Assembly (NCBI GenBank): GCA_949516455.1
Contig: CATILC010000040.1
Span: 1-35,996, forward strand
Length of the DNA stretch: 35,996 nucleotides
Direction of reading: 5' to 3'
DNA from: Flavobacteriia bacterium
GTDB lineage: Bacteria; Bacteroidota; Bacteroidia; Flavobacteriales; Schleiferiaceae
This document shows, piece after piece, positions 1 to 8,900 of this stretch; positions within the stretch are counted from its first letter, which is position 1; each line of letters opens with the position of its first letter. The position numbers were made by a program, and so were the translations under genes. Below the pieces are notes generated by a model that ran no database searches, was not told the DNA's origin, and saw nothing but the letters and a program-made list of their open reading frames with translations.

Positions 1-669
1 GAGTATCGTTTGCGCATCCAGAAAAACAACGGCAACCCCGACATTACAGCGGTCACCCGTGTGCTCGAGGATGATCTGCGCGTCGTCCGCCCCACACCGG
101 CACAGCTCATTGCGCTTGAACCACTCAAGGACTACACGATTCAATTCGATACCCAGGAAGGATCAAAGATCTTTCAGACCTATGTCACGCTGCGCTACAA
201 AGAACATCCGATCGGACAGCCCGGTCAGCTCAGCTACCACGAAGCAGTGGCCCGTCTCCCGGTGACGGATGTGAACAATACCGGTGGAGACGTCCGCGTG
301 ATCGTGGGCTACAATACAGAAAGTCTTCTTCAGAGCTTTCGCAACGAGGTGCCCTACGACCCCAATGTATGGCGCTATTTTCAGGCATTGGACTTCACCG
401 TTCTCGCAGGAGATGAAGACCTCCATACATTCATCAATGTCAATCAGCCAGCGACAGGCATTGTTTCGGAACGACCTGATTTCTCCAACATCGAGGGCGG
501 ATATGGTCTCTTCGCATCCCGCGCCTTAAATGGGCGTTACAATAAATCGTTCAACGAATCAGGACTCAATACATTGATCTTGAGTGATCTCACCTGCGAC
601 CTGAACTTCGTGAAGGTGACAACCACTGACACCTGTTTGTGCGATCAGGGCAATCTCGCCTGCCAGTAA
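1..669 (+). CDS. Secreted protein, DUF4249-like (5' end cut by window)
   Basis: The reading frame is open from the first base, so this is the C-terminal part (about 222 residues) of a longer gene; the TTG at position 10 is probably not its start. The visible part is mostly predicted beta strand. A segment reading PDFSNIEGGYGLFASR, about 60 residues before the end, resembles the SNIxGGxGxFxS motif near the C-terminus of Bacteroidota DUF4249 outer-surface lipoproteins, which often accompany TonB-dependent receptors. The signal peptide or lipobox would lie outside the window. The last residues are cysteine-rich (DTCLCDQGNLACQ). The family call is tentative and rests on that motif and the general style. 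There is no clear terminator between it and dnaK. Confidence 0.5.
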   Translation, partial: EYRLRIQKNNGNPDITAVTRVLEDDLRVVRPTPAQLIALEPLKDYTIQFDTQEGSKIFQTYVTLRYKEHPIGQPGQLSYHEAVARLPVTDVNNTGGDVRVIVGYNTESLLQSFRNEVPYDPNVWRYFQALDFTVLAGDEDLHTFINVNQPATGIVSERPDFSNIEGGYGLFASRALNGRYNKSFNESGLNTLILSDLTCDLNFVKVTTTDTCLCDQGNLACQ

Positions 670-708
670 GCACACTCCCTGACACAATGTCTGCTTAACT
701 GCTGAATT

Positions 709-744
709 CTGTGCCGCGGGCCTGACAGCTTCCTGTTGGCACAG
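709..744. repeat. Inverted repeat CTGTGCC / GGCACAG upstream of dnaK
   Basis: CTGTGCC (709-715) and its exact reverse complement GGCACAG (738-744) are separated by 22 bases, in the 112-base gap before the dnaK ATG at 782. No T-run follows, so it does not look like a terminator. It could be a protein-binding site or an RNA hairpin, or chance. It does not match the CIRCE element. Confidence 0.35.
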
Positions 745-781
745 CAATTGACCTTCCGAGGTGAATTTGAAAATCAACCCA

Positions 782-2689
782 ATGAGTAAAGTAATCGGAA
801 TCGACCTCGGGACCACGAATTCGTGCGTAGCCGTTATGGAAGGAAACGAACCTGTGGTCATTCCAAATAGCGAAGGACACAGGACCACCCCTTCTATGGT
901 CGCTTTTGTAGAAGAGGGTGAGCGCAAGGTGGGTGACCCCGCTAAACGTCAGGCCATCACCAATCCCACCAAGACCATTTATTCCATAAAGCGTTTCATG
1001 GGCAAATCCTTCTCGGATTCTTCCAGCGAGGTGGACCGCGTGCCCTACACGGTGAGTAAGGGGGACAACAATACACCTCGGGTAGACATCGATGGACGGC
1101 TGTATACTCCGCAAGAACTCTCCGCAATGATCCTTCAGAAGATGAAGAAGACCGCGGAAGATTATTTGGGCACAAGTGTCTCGGAAGCGGTGATCACAGT
1201 TCCTGCCTACTTCAACGACGCAGAGCGTCAGGCGACCAAGGAGGCGGGAGAGATCGCCGGACTCACTGTCCGTCGCATCATCAACGAACCTACAGCTGCC
1301 GCTCTGGCCTACGGTATCGACAAAAAGCAACAAGAGGAGAAGATCGTGGTCTTTGACTGCGGTGGGGGAACGCATGACGTCTCGATACTGGAATTGGGCG
1401 ACGGAGTCTTTGAAGTGAAATCCACCGATGGAGACGTCCACTTGGGGGGAGATGACTTCGACCAGAAGATCATCGATTGGCTGGCAGAGGAATTCAAGAC
1501 CCAAGAGGGAATCGATCTCAGAGGTGATGCCATGGCCCTTCAGCGGCTCAAGGAAGCAGCTGAGAAAGCCAAGATCGAATTGTCGAGCACCAGCTCAACG
1601 GAGATCAATCTGCCCTACATCACAGCCACTTCTAGCGGACCAAAGCACCTGGTGCGTCCGTTCAGCCGTGCGCAATTTGAGCAGCTCGCTTCAGACCTGA
1701 TCGACCGCACCATCGAACCCTGTCGCACAGCCCTTGAAAAGGCTGGACTCAGCACTGGAGATATCGACCAAGTGATCTTAGTGGGTGGCACCACACGCAT
1801 CCCGGCCATCCAGGATGCGGTCAAGAATTTCTTTGGAAAAGAAGCGTCCAAAGGGGTCAACCCCGATGAAGTGGTGGCCATTGGTGCAGCCATTCAAGGA
1901 GGTGTGCTCAGTGGAGACGTCAAGGATGTGCTCCTATTGGATGTCACACCGCTCTCCTTGGGCATCGAGACCATGGGCAGCGTGTTCACCAAATTGATCG
2001 AAAGCAACACGACCATTCCGACCAAGAAGTCAGAGACCTTCTCAACAGCAGCCGACAACCAGCCCAGTGTGGAGATCCATGTTCTGCAGGGCGAGCGCCC
2101 CATGGCAGGAGACAACAAGACCATTGGCAGGTTCCACCTCGATGGCATCCCTCCTGCGCCGCGCGGCACCCCACAGATCGAAGTGACCTTCGACATCGAT
2201 GCAAATGGAATCTTGAATGTATCTGCCAAGGACAAAGCCACCGGCAAGGAGCAGAGCATCCGGATCGAAGCCTCCTCCGGCCTCTCCAAGGACGAGATCG
2301 ACAAGATGAAGCAGGAAGCCGAGGCAAATGCCGACGCCGACAAGGCCGCCAAAGAAAAGGTGGACAAGTTGAATGCTGCTGACAGCATGGTCTTCCAAAC
2401 GGAAAAGCAGCTCAGCGAATTCGGAGAAAAGCTGCCGGCTGATAAGAAAGAACCCATCGAGACTGCACTGGAGGAACTCAAAAAGGCCCACCAAAGCCAG
2501 GAGCTCACGGCCATCGATGCCGCCATGGAGAAGATCAACGAGGCATGGAAGAATGCCAGTGAAGAACTCTACAAGGCGCAACAGGAGAATGGAGGTGCGC
2601 CCAATGACCCGACTGCAGGAGAAGCAGGCGCCGGAGGCGATGCAGATGTCACCGATGTGGATTTCGAAGAAGTAAAGGACGATAAGTGA
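782..2689 (+). CDS. dnaK: Molecular chaperone DnaK (Hsp70)
   Basis: This is a cytosolic ATP-driven Hsp70 that folds and protects proteins with DnaJ and GrpE. It has 635 residues from the ATG at 782, which puts the conserved [11 protein letters not shown] phosphate-binding motif at residues 4-14. The GTG at 761 would add seven residues not typical of the family. The nucleotide-binding domain spans about 1-380 and includes [11 protein letters not shown] near 195 and [12 protein letters not shown] near 338. The linker [15 protein letters not shown] leads into the substrate-binding domain and a helical lid. The tail is Gly/Ala-rich and ends in the acidic motif [14 protein letters not shown], typical of DnaK. 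The usual Phe of GGGTFD is His here, which I recall from other Flavobacteria. No grpE or dnaJ is adjacent and no CIRCE operator is visible. A strong terminator follows, so it appears monocistronic. Confidence 0.97.
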   Translation: MSKVIGIDLGTTNSCVAVMEGNEPVVIPNSEGHRTTPSMVAFVEEGERKVGDPAKRQAITNPTKTIYSIKRFMGKSFSDSSSEVDRVPYTVSKGDNNTPRVDIDGRLYTPQELSAMILQKMKKTAEDYLGTSVSEAVITVPAYFNDAERQATKEAGEIAGLTVRRIINEPTAAALAYGIDKKQQEEKIVVFDCGGGTHDVSILELGDGVFEVKSTDGDVHLGGDDFDQKIIDWLAEEFKTQEGIDLRGDAMALQRLKEAAEKAKIELSSTSSTEINLPYITATSSGPKHLVRPFSRAQFEQLASDLIDRTIEPCRTALEKAGLSTGDIDQVILVGGTTRIPAIQDAVKNFFGKEASKGVNPDEVVAIGAAIQGGVLSGDVKDVLLLDVTPLSLGIETMGSVFTKLIESNTTIPTKKSETFSTAADNQPSVEIHVLQGERPMAGDNKTIGRFHLDGIPPAPRGTPQIEVTFDIDANGILNVSAKDKATGKEQSIRIEASSGLSKDEIDKMKQEAEANADADKAAKEKVDKLNAADSMVFQTEKQLSEFGEKLPADKKEPIETALEELKKAHQSQELTAIDAAMEKINEAWKNASEELYKAQQENGGAPNDPTAGEAGAGGDADVTDVDFEEVKDDK

Positions 2690-2712
2690 TCCGTCCACAG
2701 ATTAGAATGTTC

Positions 2713-2736
2713 AGCCGGCCTCGTGCCGGCTTTTTT
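2713..2736 (+). terminator. Rho-independent terminator of dnaK
   Basis: A 7-bp stem AGCCGGC (2713-2719) pairs with GCCGGCT (2725-2731) around a 5-base loop CTCGT. Six T residues follow (2731-2736). It lies 24 bases after the dnaK stop codon. Confidence 0.9.
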
Positions 2737-2799
2737 CTGCTCAAAAGCGACCAATGAACAAAGACCGCCTCCTCTCGTTCTTTTTCTAAACATTTGATT

Positions 2800-2964
2800 A
2801 TGTTATCATTATTCAAGAAAACAAGCGCAGCTGACCGCATGAGCAAGCAATATCAGCGTTTGATGCAGAGGGCCATGGAGGCCAGCAAGACCGACCGCCG
2901 AAAGGCTGACGAACTGTACGCTGAGGCCGAAGCACTTGCCCGGAAAATGGAAGGGGAAGCCTGA
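2800..2964 (+). CDS. Lacal_2735-type small protein (54 aa)
   Basis: This short ORF of 54 residues begins MLSLFKKTSAADRMSKQY and ends ARKMEGEA. It matches the pattern of the Lacal_2735 family of Bacteroidota: a hydrophobic MxxLFKK start, then one or two charged amphipathic helices with a KxxxxYxRLMxxA stretch and a DxxYAEAEALxRKME stretch. The function of the family is unknown. The composition is highly charged and helical, with no membrane segment. It lies between the dnaK terminator and a convergent two-component operon, so it should have its own promoter; the region just upstream is AT-rich (TTTTTCTAAACATTTGATT). Family membership is from recall of the pattern. Confidence 0.75.
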   Translation: MLSLFKKTSAADRMSKQYQRLMQRAMEASKTDRRKADELYAEAEALARKMEGEA

Positions 2965-3036
2965 ACCGAAGGCGACCTGATCAGGTGCACTGAAACTCCA
3001 TGGAGGGAGAAGTCAGTCTCAACGAATCCCTGCGTT

Positions 3037-3714
3037 TCATCTGATCCTTTCCTTTATTTCTTCCCTGTAGCTCGCACCGATCGGGATGTCTCGCCCCCCG
3101 ATCCGTAAAAAATTCCCCTCCATATACTCCAGGTGGGCCAGATTCACGGCATGCGAGCGGTGCACACGCAGCAGGACATCCTCCAGTTCCGTCAGGTACC
3201 CTGTCAGACTTCCGAGCAGCATATAGGATTTTTCTTCCAGGTAGAGATGCGTATAGTCCCCATCCGATTCGAGTGCATGAATACGCTCGACCGGAACGCG
3301 ATAGGTCCGTTTGTCCGCCTTGAATCCGAAAAAGCGATCGGCCTTCCCTTCAGCTGTTCGCTGTTCATGTGCAGACTGGGCTTTATTGACCGCCTTGAGG
3401 AAACGCGCAAATGGAATGGGTTTGAGCAGGTAATCGACCGCATCCAATTCAAATCCCTCGACTGCAAAATCGGTGTAGGCCGTTGTGAAGATCACGTTTG
3501 GCGCATCACTGAGGGACCTCAGGAAGGAAAGACCATCGAGGCCCGGCATCTGAATATCCAAAAAGAGCAGATCGATCTTTTGGTTTTTGAGGTACTCCAT
3601 GGCCGTAAAGGCATCGGGGCATTCACCCAGCACTTTCAAAAACGGGACGCGCTCCGCATGGTGCAGCAGAATGCTTCTTCCCTCAGGCTCATCGTCGACG
3701 ATCAGACAGCGCAT
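3037..3714 (-). CDS. LytTR-family response regulator
   Basis: This is a cytosolic DNA-binding response regulator of 225 residues. The N-terminal REC domain (about 1-115) has the acidic pair D7/D8, the phosphoacceptor D53 in LLFLDIQMPGLDG, a conserved Thr in VIFTTAYTDFAVEGF, and Lys in YLLKPIPFARF. The C-terminal LytTR domain (about 130-225) contains RVPVERIHALESDGDYTHLY and HRSHAVNLAHLEYMEG, a fold that binds DNA with beta strands. Its start overlaps the end of the upstream LytS-type kinase by 13 bases, so the two are almost certainly a cognate pair made from one transcript. The targets cannot be read from the sequence. Confidence 0.93.
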   Translation of the reverse strand: MRCLIVDDEPEGRSILLHHAERVPFLKVLGECPDAFTAMEYLKNQKIDLLFLDIQMPGLDGLSFLRSLSDAPNVIFTTAYTDFAVEGFELDAVDYLLKPIPFARFLKAVNKAQSAHEQRTAEGKADRFFGFKADKRTYRVPVERIHALESDGDYTHLYLEEKSYMLLGSLTGYLTELEDVLLRVHRSHAVNLAHLEYMEGNFLRIGGRDIPIGASYREEIKERIR

Positions 3715-4769
3715 TTATCCAAATTCAGTTCCATACGCACCACGAATTGTTCATCCCTCTCCTCTGCATCCAGTTGATGTCCCTCTGGAAACAGTCGATG
3801 AAGCCGCTTGCGAAGATTGCTCAAACCCATGCCACCTGATGAAGCATCGGTTTCTGCCTTCGCCCGGGCATTCACTGAAGAGAAGATCAAGGTATTGCCT
3901 TTTTGAACCAGTTCCATACGAAGTTCAACCGCTCCTCTCTGGTCCAGAACACCGTGCTTGATCCCATTCTCTACCAAGGGCAGAAAGAGCAGTGGGGGGA
4001 TCTGTATATCGGTCCGGTCCAGCTGATGCTGCCATTTTATCTGTGACTCTGAGTGCATGCGCTTTTGACTCAGTGCGATATAGTCGTCGATCATCTTCAA
4101 TTCCGCATCCATCCGAACCATAGGCTGATTGGTCTGATACATCACATAGCGCAACAGATCGGACAGCTGCACGATGTGGTCAGGCAGATCGTCTGCCTTT
4201 TTGATCGACAAACTGTAAAGCAGGTTCAAATTGTTGAACAGGAAATGGGGGTTGATCTGTGCTTTCAATGCGTTCAGCTCATCGTCCAGACGTTCCTTTT
4301 CCATCTGCTCTTGCTGGCCCCGGAGGCGCTCTGAACGGAAGTAGTCCACACTCAACTGAAACAATCCGGTCACCACCAAATAGGCCAATACATACAGGCC
4401 GATCTCCCACCATTTGAGATAGCTGATAAAGTAATAACCCGGGAAGATCCAATCGGCCAAATGGCTCATTACCCAGTGGTGGATCAGGATGCTCGCTCCG
4501 ATGGTTGATGAGAATCCGAAGAAGTACAGAGCGAATCTTCGTTGTTGCAGGAGCCTGGGGATCAACAAGTGTCCGTTGACCGCCACCGCCGGGATCAGAG
4601 ATAAGTGAAAGAGCAAGGAGAACAGCCAGTCTATCGTTTCCCATTCGTTGCCTATTCGGAAAACACGTGCGATCAGCACCACGGATGCACTCCAAAAAAG
4701 AAGGAACTGAAAAAGGGAAACCCATGGGCTTCCCTTTCCAGTTTTTGTCTGAATCGACTCAGATGCCAT
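3702..4769 (-). CDS. LytS/YehU-type membrane sensor histidine kinase
   Basis: This is a membrane-bound sensor kinase of 355 residues. The first 145 residues hold about four predicted transmembrane helices (roughly 17-35, 48-70, 80-98 and 120-142). A short coiled coil (about 145-168) leads to the His_kinase domain, with the phosphoacceptor H175 in NALKAQINPHFLFNNLNLLY. The ATP-binding domain follows, with FLPLVENGIKHG (N box) and GGMGLSNLRKRL (G box). No separate extracytoplasmic domain is visible, so it may sense the membrane or a partner protein. It overlaps the upstream lipoprotein gene by 11 bases and the downstream regulator by 13, making a tightly coupled three-gene unit. Confidence 0.92.
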   Translation of the reverse strand: MASESIQTKTGKGSPWVSLFQFLLFWSASVVLIARVFRIGNEWETIDWLFSLLFHLSLIPAVAVNGHLLIPRLLQQRRFALYFFGFSSTIGASILIHHWVMSHLADWIFPGYYFISYLKWWEIGLYVLAYLVVTGLFQLSVDYFRSERLRGQQEQMEKERLDDELNALKAQINPHFLFNNLNLLYSLSIKKADDLPDHIVQLSDLLRYVMYQTNQPMVRMDAELKMIDDYIALSQKRMHSESQIKWQHQLDRTDIQIPPLLFLPLVENGIKHGVLDQRGAVELRMELVQKGNTLIFSSVNARAKAETDASSGGMGLSNLRKRLHRLFPEGHQLDAEERDEQFVVRMELNLDKCAV

Positions 4770-5514
4770 GGATCTTCATCAATTGGGTCCGATTGGAGAA
4801 GGCCTTTTCTTCATCGGAGAATTTGATGATGAATTTCTGCAGATCCTCGGGCTGCGCGGTGAGTAAGACCTGGTCATCGCGCTCCACGTGTTCGAGTCGG
4901 GCTCTGTTCTGCTCAAAGAGCGTCTTGAGGAAGGACTCATTCATAAAGTTCAGCTCTAACGCATCTCCATTCTGGACAACTTGCGCAAAGGTGTGCATGG
5001 CCACATGGTCGAGTTCGCCCACAAACTCCACTTCTCCAGATGCATCCATGATTATGTTTGATAATCTCAGGCAATCTGCGTAGAGTTTGCCGTCAAGCTC
5101 CACCAGGTGCATTCCATGGATTTCAAAGCGGTCCGCACTGACCGAACGCTTTTCGCTCGGATCGAGCAAGGGCTCGTTGTCCCGGATGACAAAATAGGAG
5201 GGCTCCTCTTTACCATTACCTTCAGCCTCAATGCTCGTCAGAATTTGCGTCCATGGGGCAGGAAAGAGCATGCCCGATGGCATTTTGATGCGCTCCCCTT
5301 CGATGGAGTACTCTTTGTTGATCAGCTGGCTTCTCAACGCCGGACCAATGATGTATACGCTTTCTGAGCTGTCATTGGCCAGGTAGTTTCCTTCGATCGC
5401 CGATCGCTCGACCACGTGCTCTTTGCTTTCTGTGTAGAGCGGGAAAAAGCTCAAGACCTTACAGGAGCTCACTGAGAGCAGGAGTACGGCAATAAAAAAT
5501 GTGGATCGTTTCAT
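4759..5514 (-). CDS. Predicted lipoprotein, first gene of a LytS/LytTR operon
   Basis: I do not recognise a named family. The protein has 251 residues and starts MKRSTFFIAVLLLSVSSC, a lipoprotein signal peptide with Cys at residue 18 after VSS, so it should be anchored in the cell envelope. The mature part looks beta-rich and charged, with SVYIIGPALRSQLINKEYS and a paired FEIHGMHLVELDGKLYAD segment. Late in the protein, AFSNRTQLMKIHG suggests a helical end. It is the first gene of an operon; its 3' end overlaps the kinase start by 11 bases. That position suggests it may be the sensory accessory or the regulated output of the kinase, but this is inference. Confidence 0.75.
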   Translation of the reverse strand: MKRSTFFIAVLLLSVSSCKVLSFFPLYTESKEHVVERSAIEGNYLANDSSESVYIIGPALRSQLINKEYSIEGERIKMPSGMLFPAPWTQILTSIEAEGNGKEEPSYFVIRDNEPLLDPSEKRSVSADRFEIHGMHLVELDGKLYADCLRLSNIIMDASGEVEFVGELDHVAMHTFAQVVQNGDALELNFMNESFLKTLFEQNRARLEHVERDDQVLLTAQPEDLQKFIIKFSDEEKAFSNRTQLMKIHGI

Positions 5515-5623
5515 GACTTTGTTTTTGATGATCGATGCAGCTAAACAACTTCAGCAAGAGAACGCACCAAAAAAAAATCGACCAACGGCCCAATATATTC
5601 GACGAATGCAGACCTGAGCTCGA

Positions 5624-5899
5624 TCAGTGGATCTCAGCACTCAGCCCACGTTCCAAAAGTGCGCTGCATTTGGGCTCCAATTCGTCGTAGGTTCCGTTCT
5701 TCACACCGCACTTGCCCGTTGTATGAACGATCAGTGCGCACTGCTCGGCCTGCTCGCTTTCGTGTTCGCAAATATCGATCAGAGATCTGATCACCCAGTC
5801 GAAGGTGTTCACGTCATCGTTGAAGAGAACGATCTCCCGCTCCCGCTCCTCGAGCGTAAGGACTTCAGATGCTTCCTGCGTCTTGGTAGATGCGAACAT
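5624..5899 (-). CDS. clpS: ATP-dependent Clp protease adaptor ClpS
   Basis: ClpS delivers N-degron substrates to the ClpAP (or ClpCP) protease in the cytosol. The protein has 91 residues, typical of the Bacteroidota form. After a variable N-terminal tail it has EREIVLFNDDVNTFDWVI, which matches the core motif carrying the NDD and T residues that contact the N-terminal residue of substrates. HESEQAEQCALIVHTTGKCGVK follows, corresponding to the Q-A-x-x-x-x-x-x-H-x-x-G-x pattern. The end (KCSALLERGLSAEI) forms the last strand. It is the final gene of the long minus-strand run, 33 bases after the 1459-residue secreted protein gene. A run of nine A (5569-5577, T on the minus strand) lies downstream but without a convincing hairpin. 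Confidence 0.95.
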   Translation of the reverse strand: MFASTKTQEASEVLTLEEREREIVLFNDDVNTFDWVIRSLIDICEHESEQAEQCALIVHTTGKCGVKNGTYDELEPKCSALLERGLSAEIH

Positions 5900-5932
5900 G
5901 AAACGAAAATAATACCTGCGCCCGCATTGACC

Positions 5933-8900
5933 TTAGAATTCGTTGATGAATCGCATGGCCTTTCCCTTGGATGCCTGCGATATGTTCAAAAACCCTTTCT
6001 TTTCCTCGATCCGGCGCTTTTTCTCGTCGAGTTTTTGGAATTCCGCCATCAGCTCCTTGTCGTTCGAATAGAATTGCAGGACGTTTCGCTTGTACCCAAA
6101 AAAGTAAAGAGTACCTGCACCATCTTCGAAGTAGAAATTGAGTTCATCCCCTCTTCTCTTTCGAATGAGTTGCACCGCTCCTCTGAGCTTTTTGTTGATC
6201 GGTTCCTTGAATATGCTCCCCAAGCCAATGTCGCCCACACTCAAAAATGAATTGGTGGCTGGATCCCATTCCATCTTGAGATCGCTGAAGGTGAATGTGT
6301 TCCTAAGCGCATCGGGCACTTCATCGGGTGCCCCATAGAGTTCGACCTCTTCATCGAAGTCATAGATGTCGTCGGCTGTCATCAGCTCATTCATGGCCAC
6401 ACGAAATGCCCGTCTGGAGAGGTCTACGGTTCCACGGCCATCGCCGGCAATGACCGCATCGGCTATGTCCTCAATGATGCCCTTGTCGAAGGGAAATTCA
6501 ATGCCCATCAGTGCATCGATCTCAATGCGATCGCTCTTCAGATCGTGCTGGACCCTTCCATAGGTGCCGATCTTGAGCAATCCCGTCTTTTCTCCCAGAC
6601 TCAAACTTCCCTGACCTTCTGTATAACAATCCTTGTTTTGAAGGATCAGATAATTCCCGGGATGGTCCTCGTCGTCGATCCGATCCTCACGAGCGATGAC
6701 GTAGGAGAACAGATCTTCGTCGTAAAGCAGCTGACCATCGGAACGGATGATCTCTATATCCGCCCGCTTGCTCGCCCGACTCAGGAAAGCCGAATAGGCC
6801 GAAGTCGAATCATTGGCGATGAAGATGCCGTTGAACAGCCGTTCAGCAGCTTTGTCCTCTCCAAACTTGGGCAGGTCGATCACAATGTTGTTCGGATCGA
6901 TGGGCGACCGAAAGGGGAACCAGGTGGTCGAGATATTGGCGCAGCTGCTTTGGATGTTCGTCTTGCCGTTAAAGGTCAGGTACTTCGCACTCGCCAGCAT
7001 TTCCACCTTTCCCTGGAACCCGAAGAATGGACTCATATAGAACTCGTCCTCCGGCTTCACATCGGCCGATCCCACCGTTTCGAGATCCCTGTTCACACCA
7101 AGCGTATGAAAATAAAGCGGCCAGGGGGTCTCGTCCTGATCGACATATTCCAGAATGCCATTTCCGCTGTAGCGATTCCTCGACTGGATCTTCAGAGAAC
7201 AATCATAGAGGTTGAAATGCCGGGTGAAACGATTCGCCACAAGAACAGACTTATCGAGCAGACGCATGTTGGCCGCCGTATCGATGGTCACACGGCCACT
7301 GTCTGGCTCAATGCGCGCATCGGCCACTTTGATCTGCTCCACTCCGTAGACTTCCAGCACCGAATTCAACAAGCTGAATTTGCTCGAAGCCGCGTCAAAA
7401 TGAAGGGAATCCTGAGCCTTATTGACCGATATCATGGGCGAGAGCTTTCCTTCCTCATGATTCCGCACATTGAAGGTTTTGGCCGCGATGTCCCAGTCTG
7501 CACGGTCCATGTAGGCGTCATACTGATTGACATCAAAGGCAAAGTGGTAGGATGAATCGAGCATTTCAAAACGACCGGCTTGCTTGTCGAAGTCTACTGA
7601 AGAACGTGCCTGCCAAGAGCTGAAAGCCCAGTCCGCCTCCGGGTATGGTCGGATCCTGAAGTCTGCGTGCTCAGCGTCAAAACGCCGGTTCTCAAATACG
7701 AAATCCTTTGAGTGCATTTGTGCATTGAGAAAATCTATCTGTCCTCTGCCCTCCAAGGCCGTGGGCGTGAGTGCCAGCGTTCCCGTACCGAGCATGTCGA
7801 CGTCATCGTACATCTCGAAGGGGCTTTCCCGGCTGCTTTGTTCCAAACGGTCTTCGCGGGGCAACCAACGCAAGAAGCTCCCCCTCCCGCGTACCGGTGG
7901 GTGGTATGCCGTCCCCTCCTCGGCCTTCAGATCGAATTCTTCGGTCGGACCCGTTGCTGAATCCGGGAAAAAGGTGATGGCCTTTCCACGGGAAAGAGAA
8001 GACAGATAGCGAATGGCGCCCATCCCCACCAAACCAGACTCATCCAGACTCAGACTATCGGTAAACTGACCCGCACCGTCATATGCAGACAGCCCTTCCG
8101 GAGGCGTGGCGATGCGAAAACCAAGGCTGTAGTCCCTCTGGACCTTCAGCGTCTGTTCCATTTCCGGAAAGATGCCTCCGGAGACGAATGTGCCGTCAAA
8201 GGAAAGCCCCTCCGCAGTCGTATTGTCCAAGCTGTCGATGGTGAACTGGTGGACCTCGACGAAAAAGGTTTCCCTGGGATATACGCGATCATAAATATCC
8301 CTTCGGTCGTAGTAGATATAATTCTTTTTGCCCGAGGTGAAGATCGGGTAGTCGTGGTAGACGCGCCTGCTGGATTTGTTGTTTGGTTTGTCTATGTACA
8401 GCTCACCATTGAAATCCTGAAGAGTGGTCCGGACATAGCGAAGAGGTCTTCGGCCCATGGCGTCCGGTGTAAAGGACTGCACCTTGAATTTCATGGAATC
8501 GATTTCGGTCATGCTGACCCTGAACTGATCGTAATTGAACAAGAATTCGTGGCCCCAATAGGTGAATCGGCCAGCTTGGATCACCCCGTCGAACTTGAAA
8601 TCAAATCCTTCATTCATTTCGATCTTACGTCCATAGGGGAACATGGCCACCTTTTGAGAATCCGAAACGGCGATCTGTCGGATCCCCTTGATCTCCAATT
8701 TGTGGTCGAGCAGACTCAGCCGTGCATTCTCTCCCTGTGCAGTTCTGCTCTGGAAGCGGATCACGTCGTAGTCTCTTTTTCCGCTGAAGTTCTTTAAGTA
8801 CTCAAAGGTCCGGGGGCGAACCGTGGCGCGCTGGCTGAGCGGATCGTAGTCCAGAAATCCGGCCACCATCATTTGCAAAAGGAAACGCTCGGCCTTGATC

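Noticed and set aside
670-781. CIRCE (HrcA) operator before dnaK
   Set aside because: The motif TTAGCACTC-N9-GAGTGCTAA is not present. Only an unrelated 7-bp inverted repeat is seen.
2975-3005. Two adjacent palindromes, ACCTGATCAGGT and CTCCATGGAG, between the small protein and the LytTR gene
   Set aside because: They have no loop and no T-run, so they are poor terminators. They could bind a protein, but nothing else supports that.
5569-5577. Run of nine A (T on the minus strand) after clpS as a terminator
   Set aside because: No stable hairpin could be found directly before it.
6545-7555. Plus-strand ORF of 336 codons
   Set aside because: It lies antisense inside the large secreted protein gene, has no recognisable domain, and its codon pattern is that of a complement strand. 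The minus-strand frame has a signal peptide and operon overlaps.
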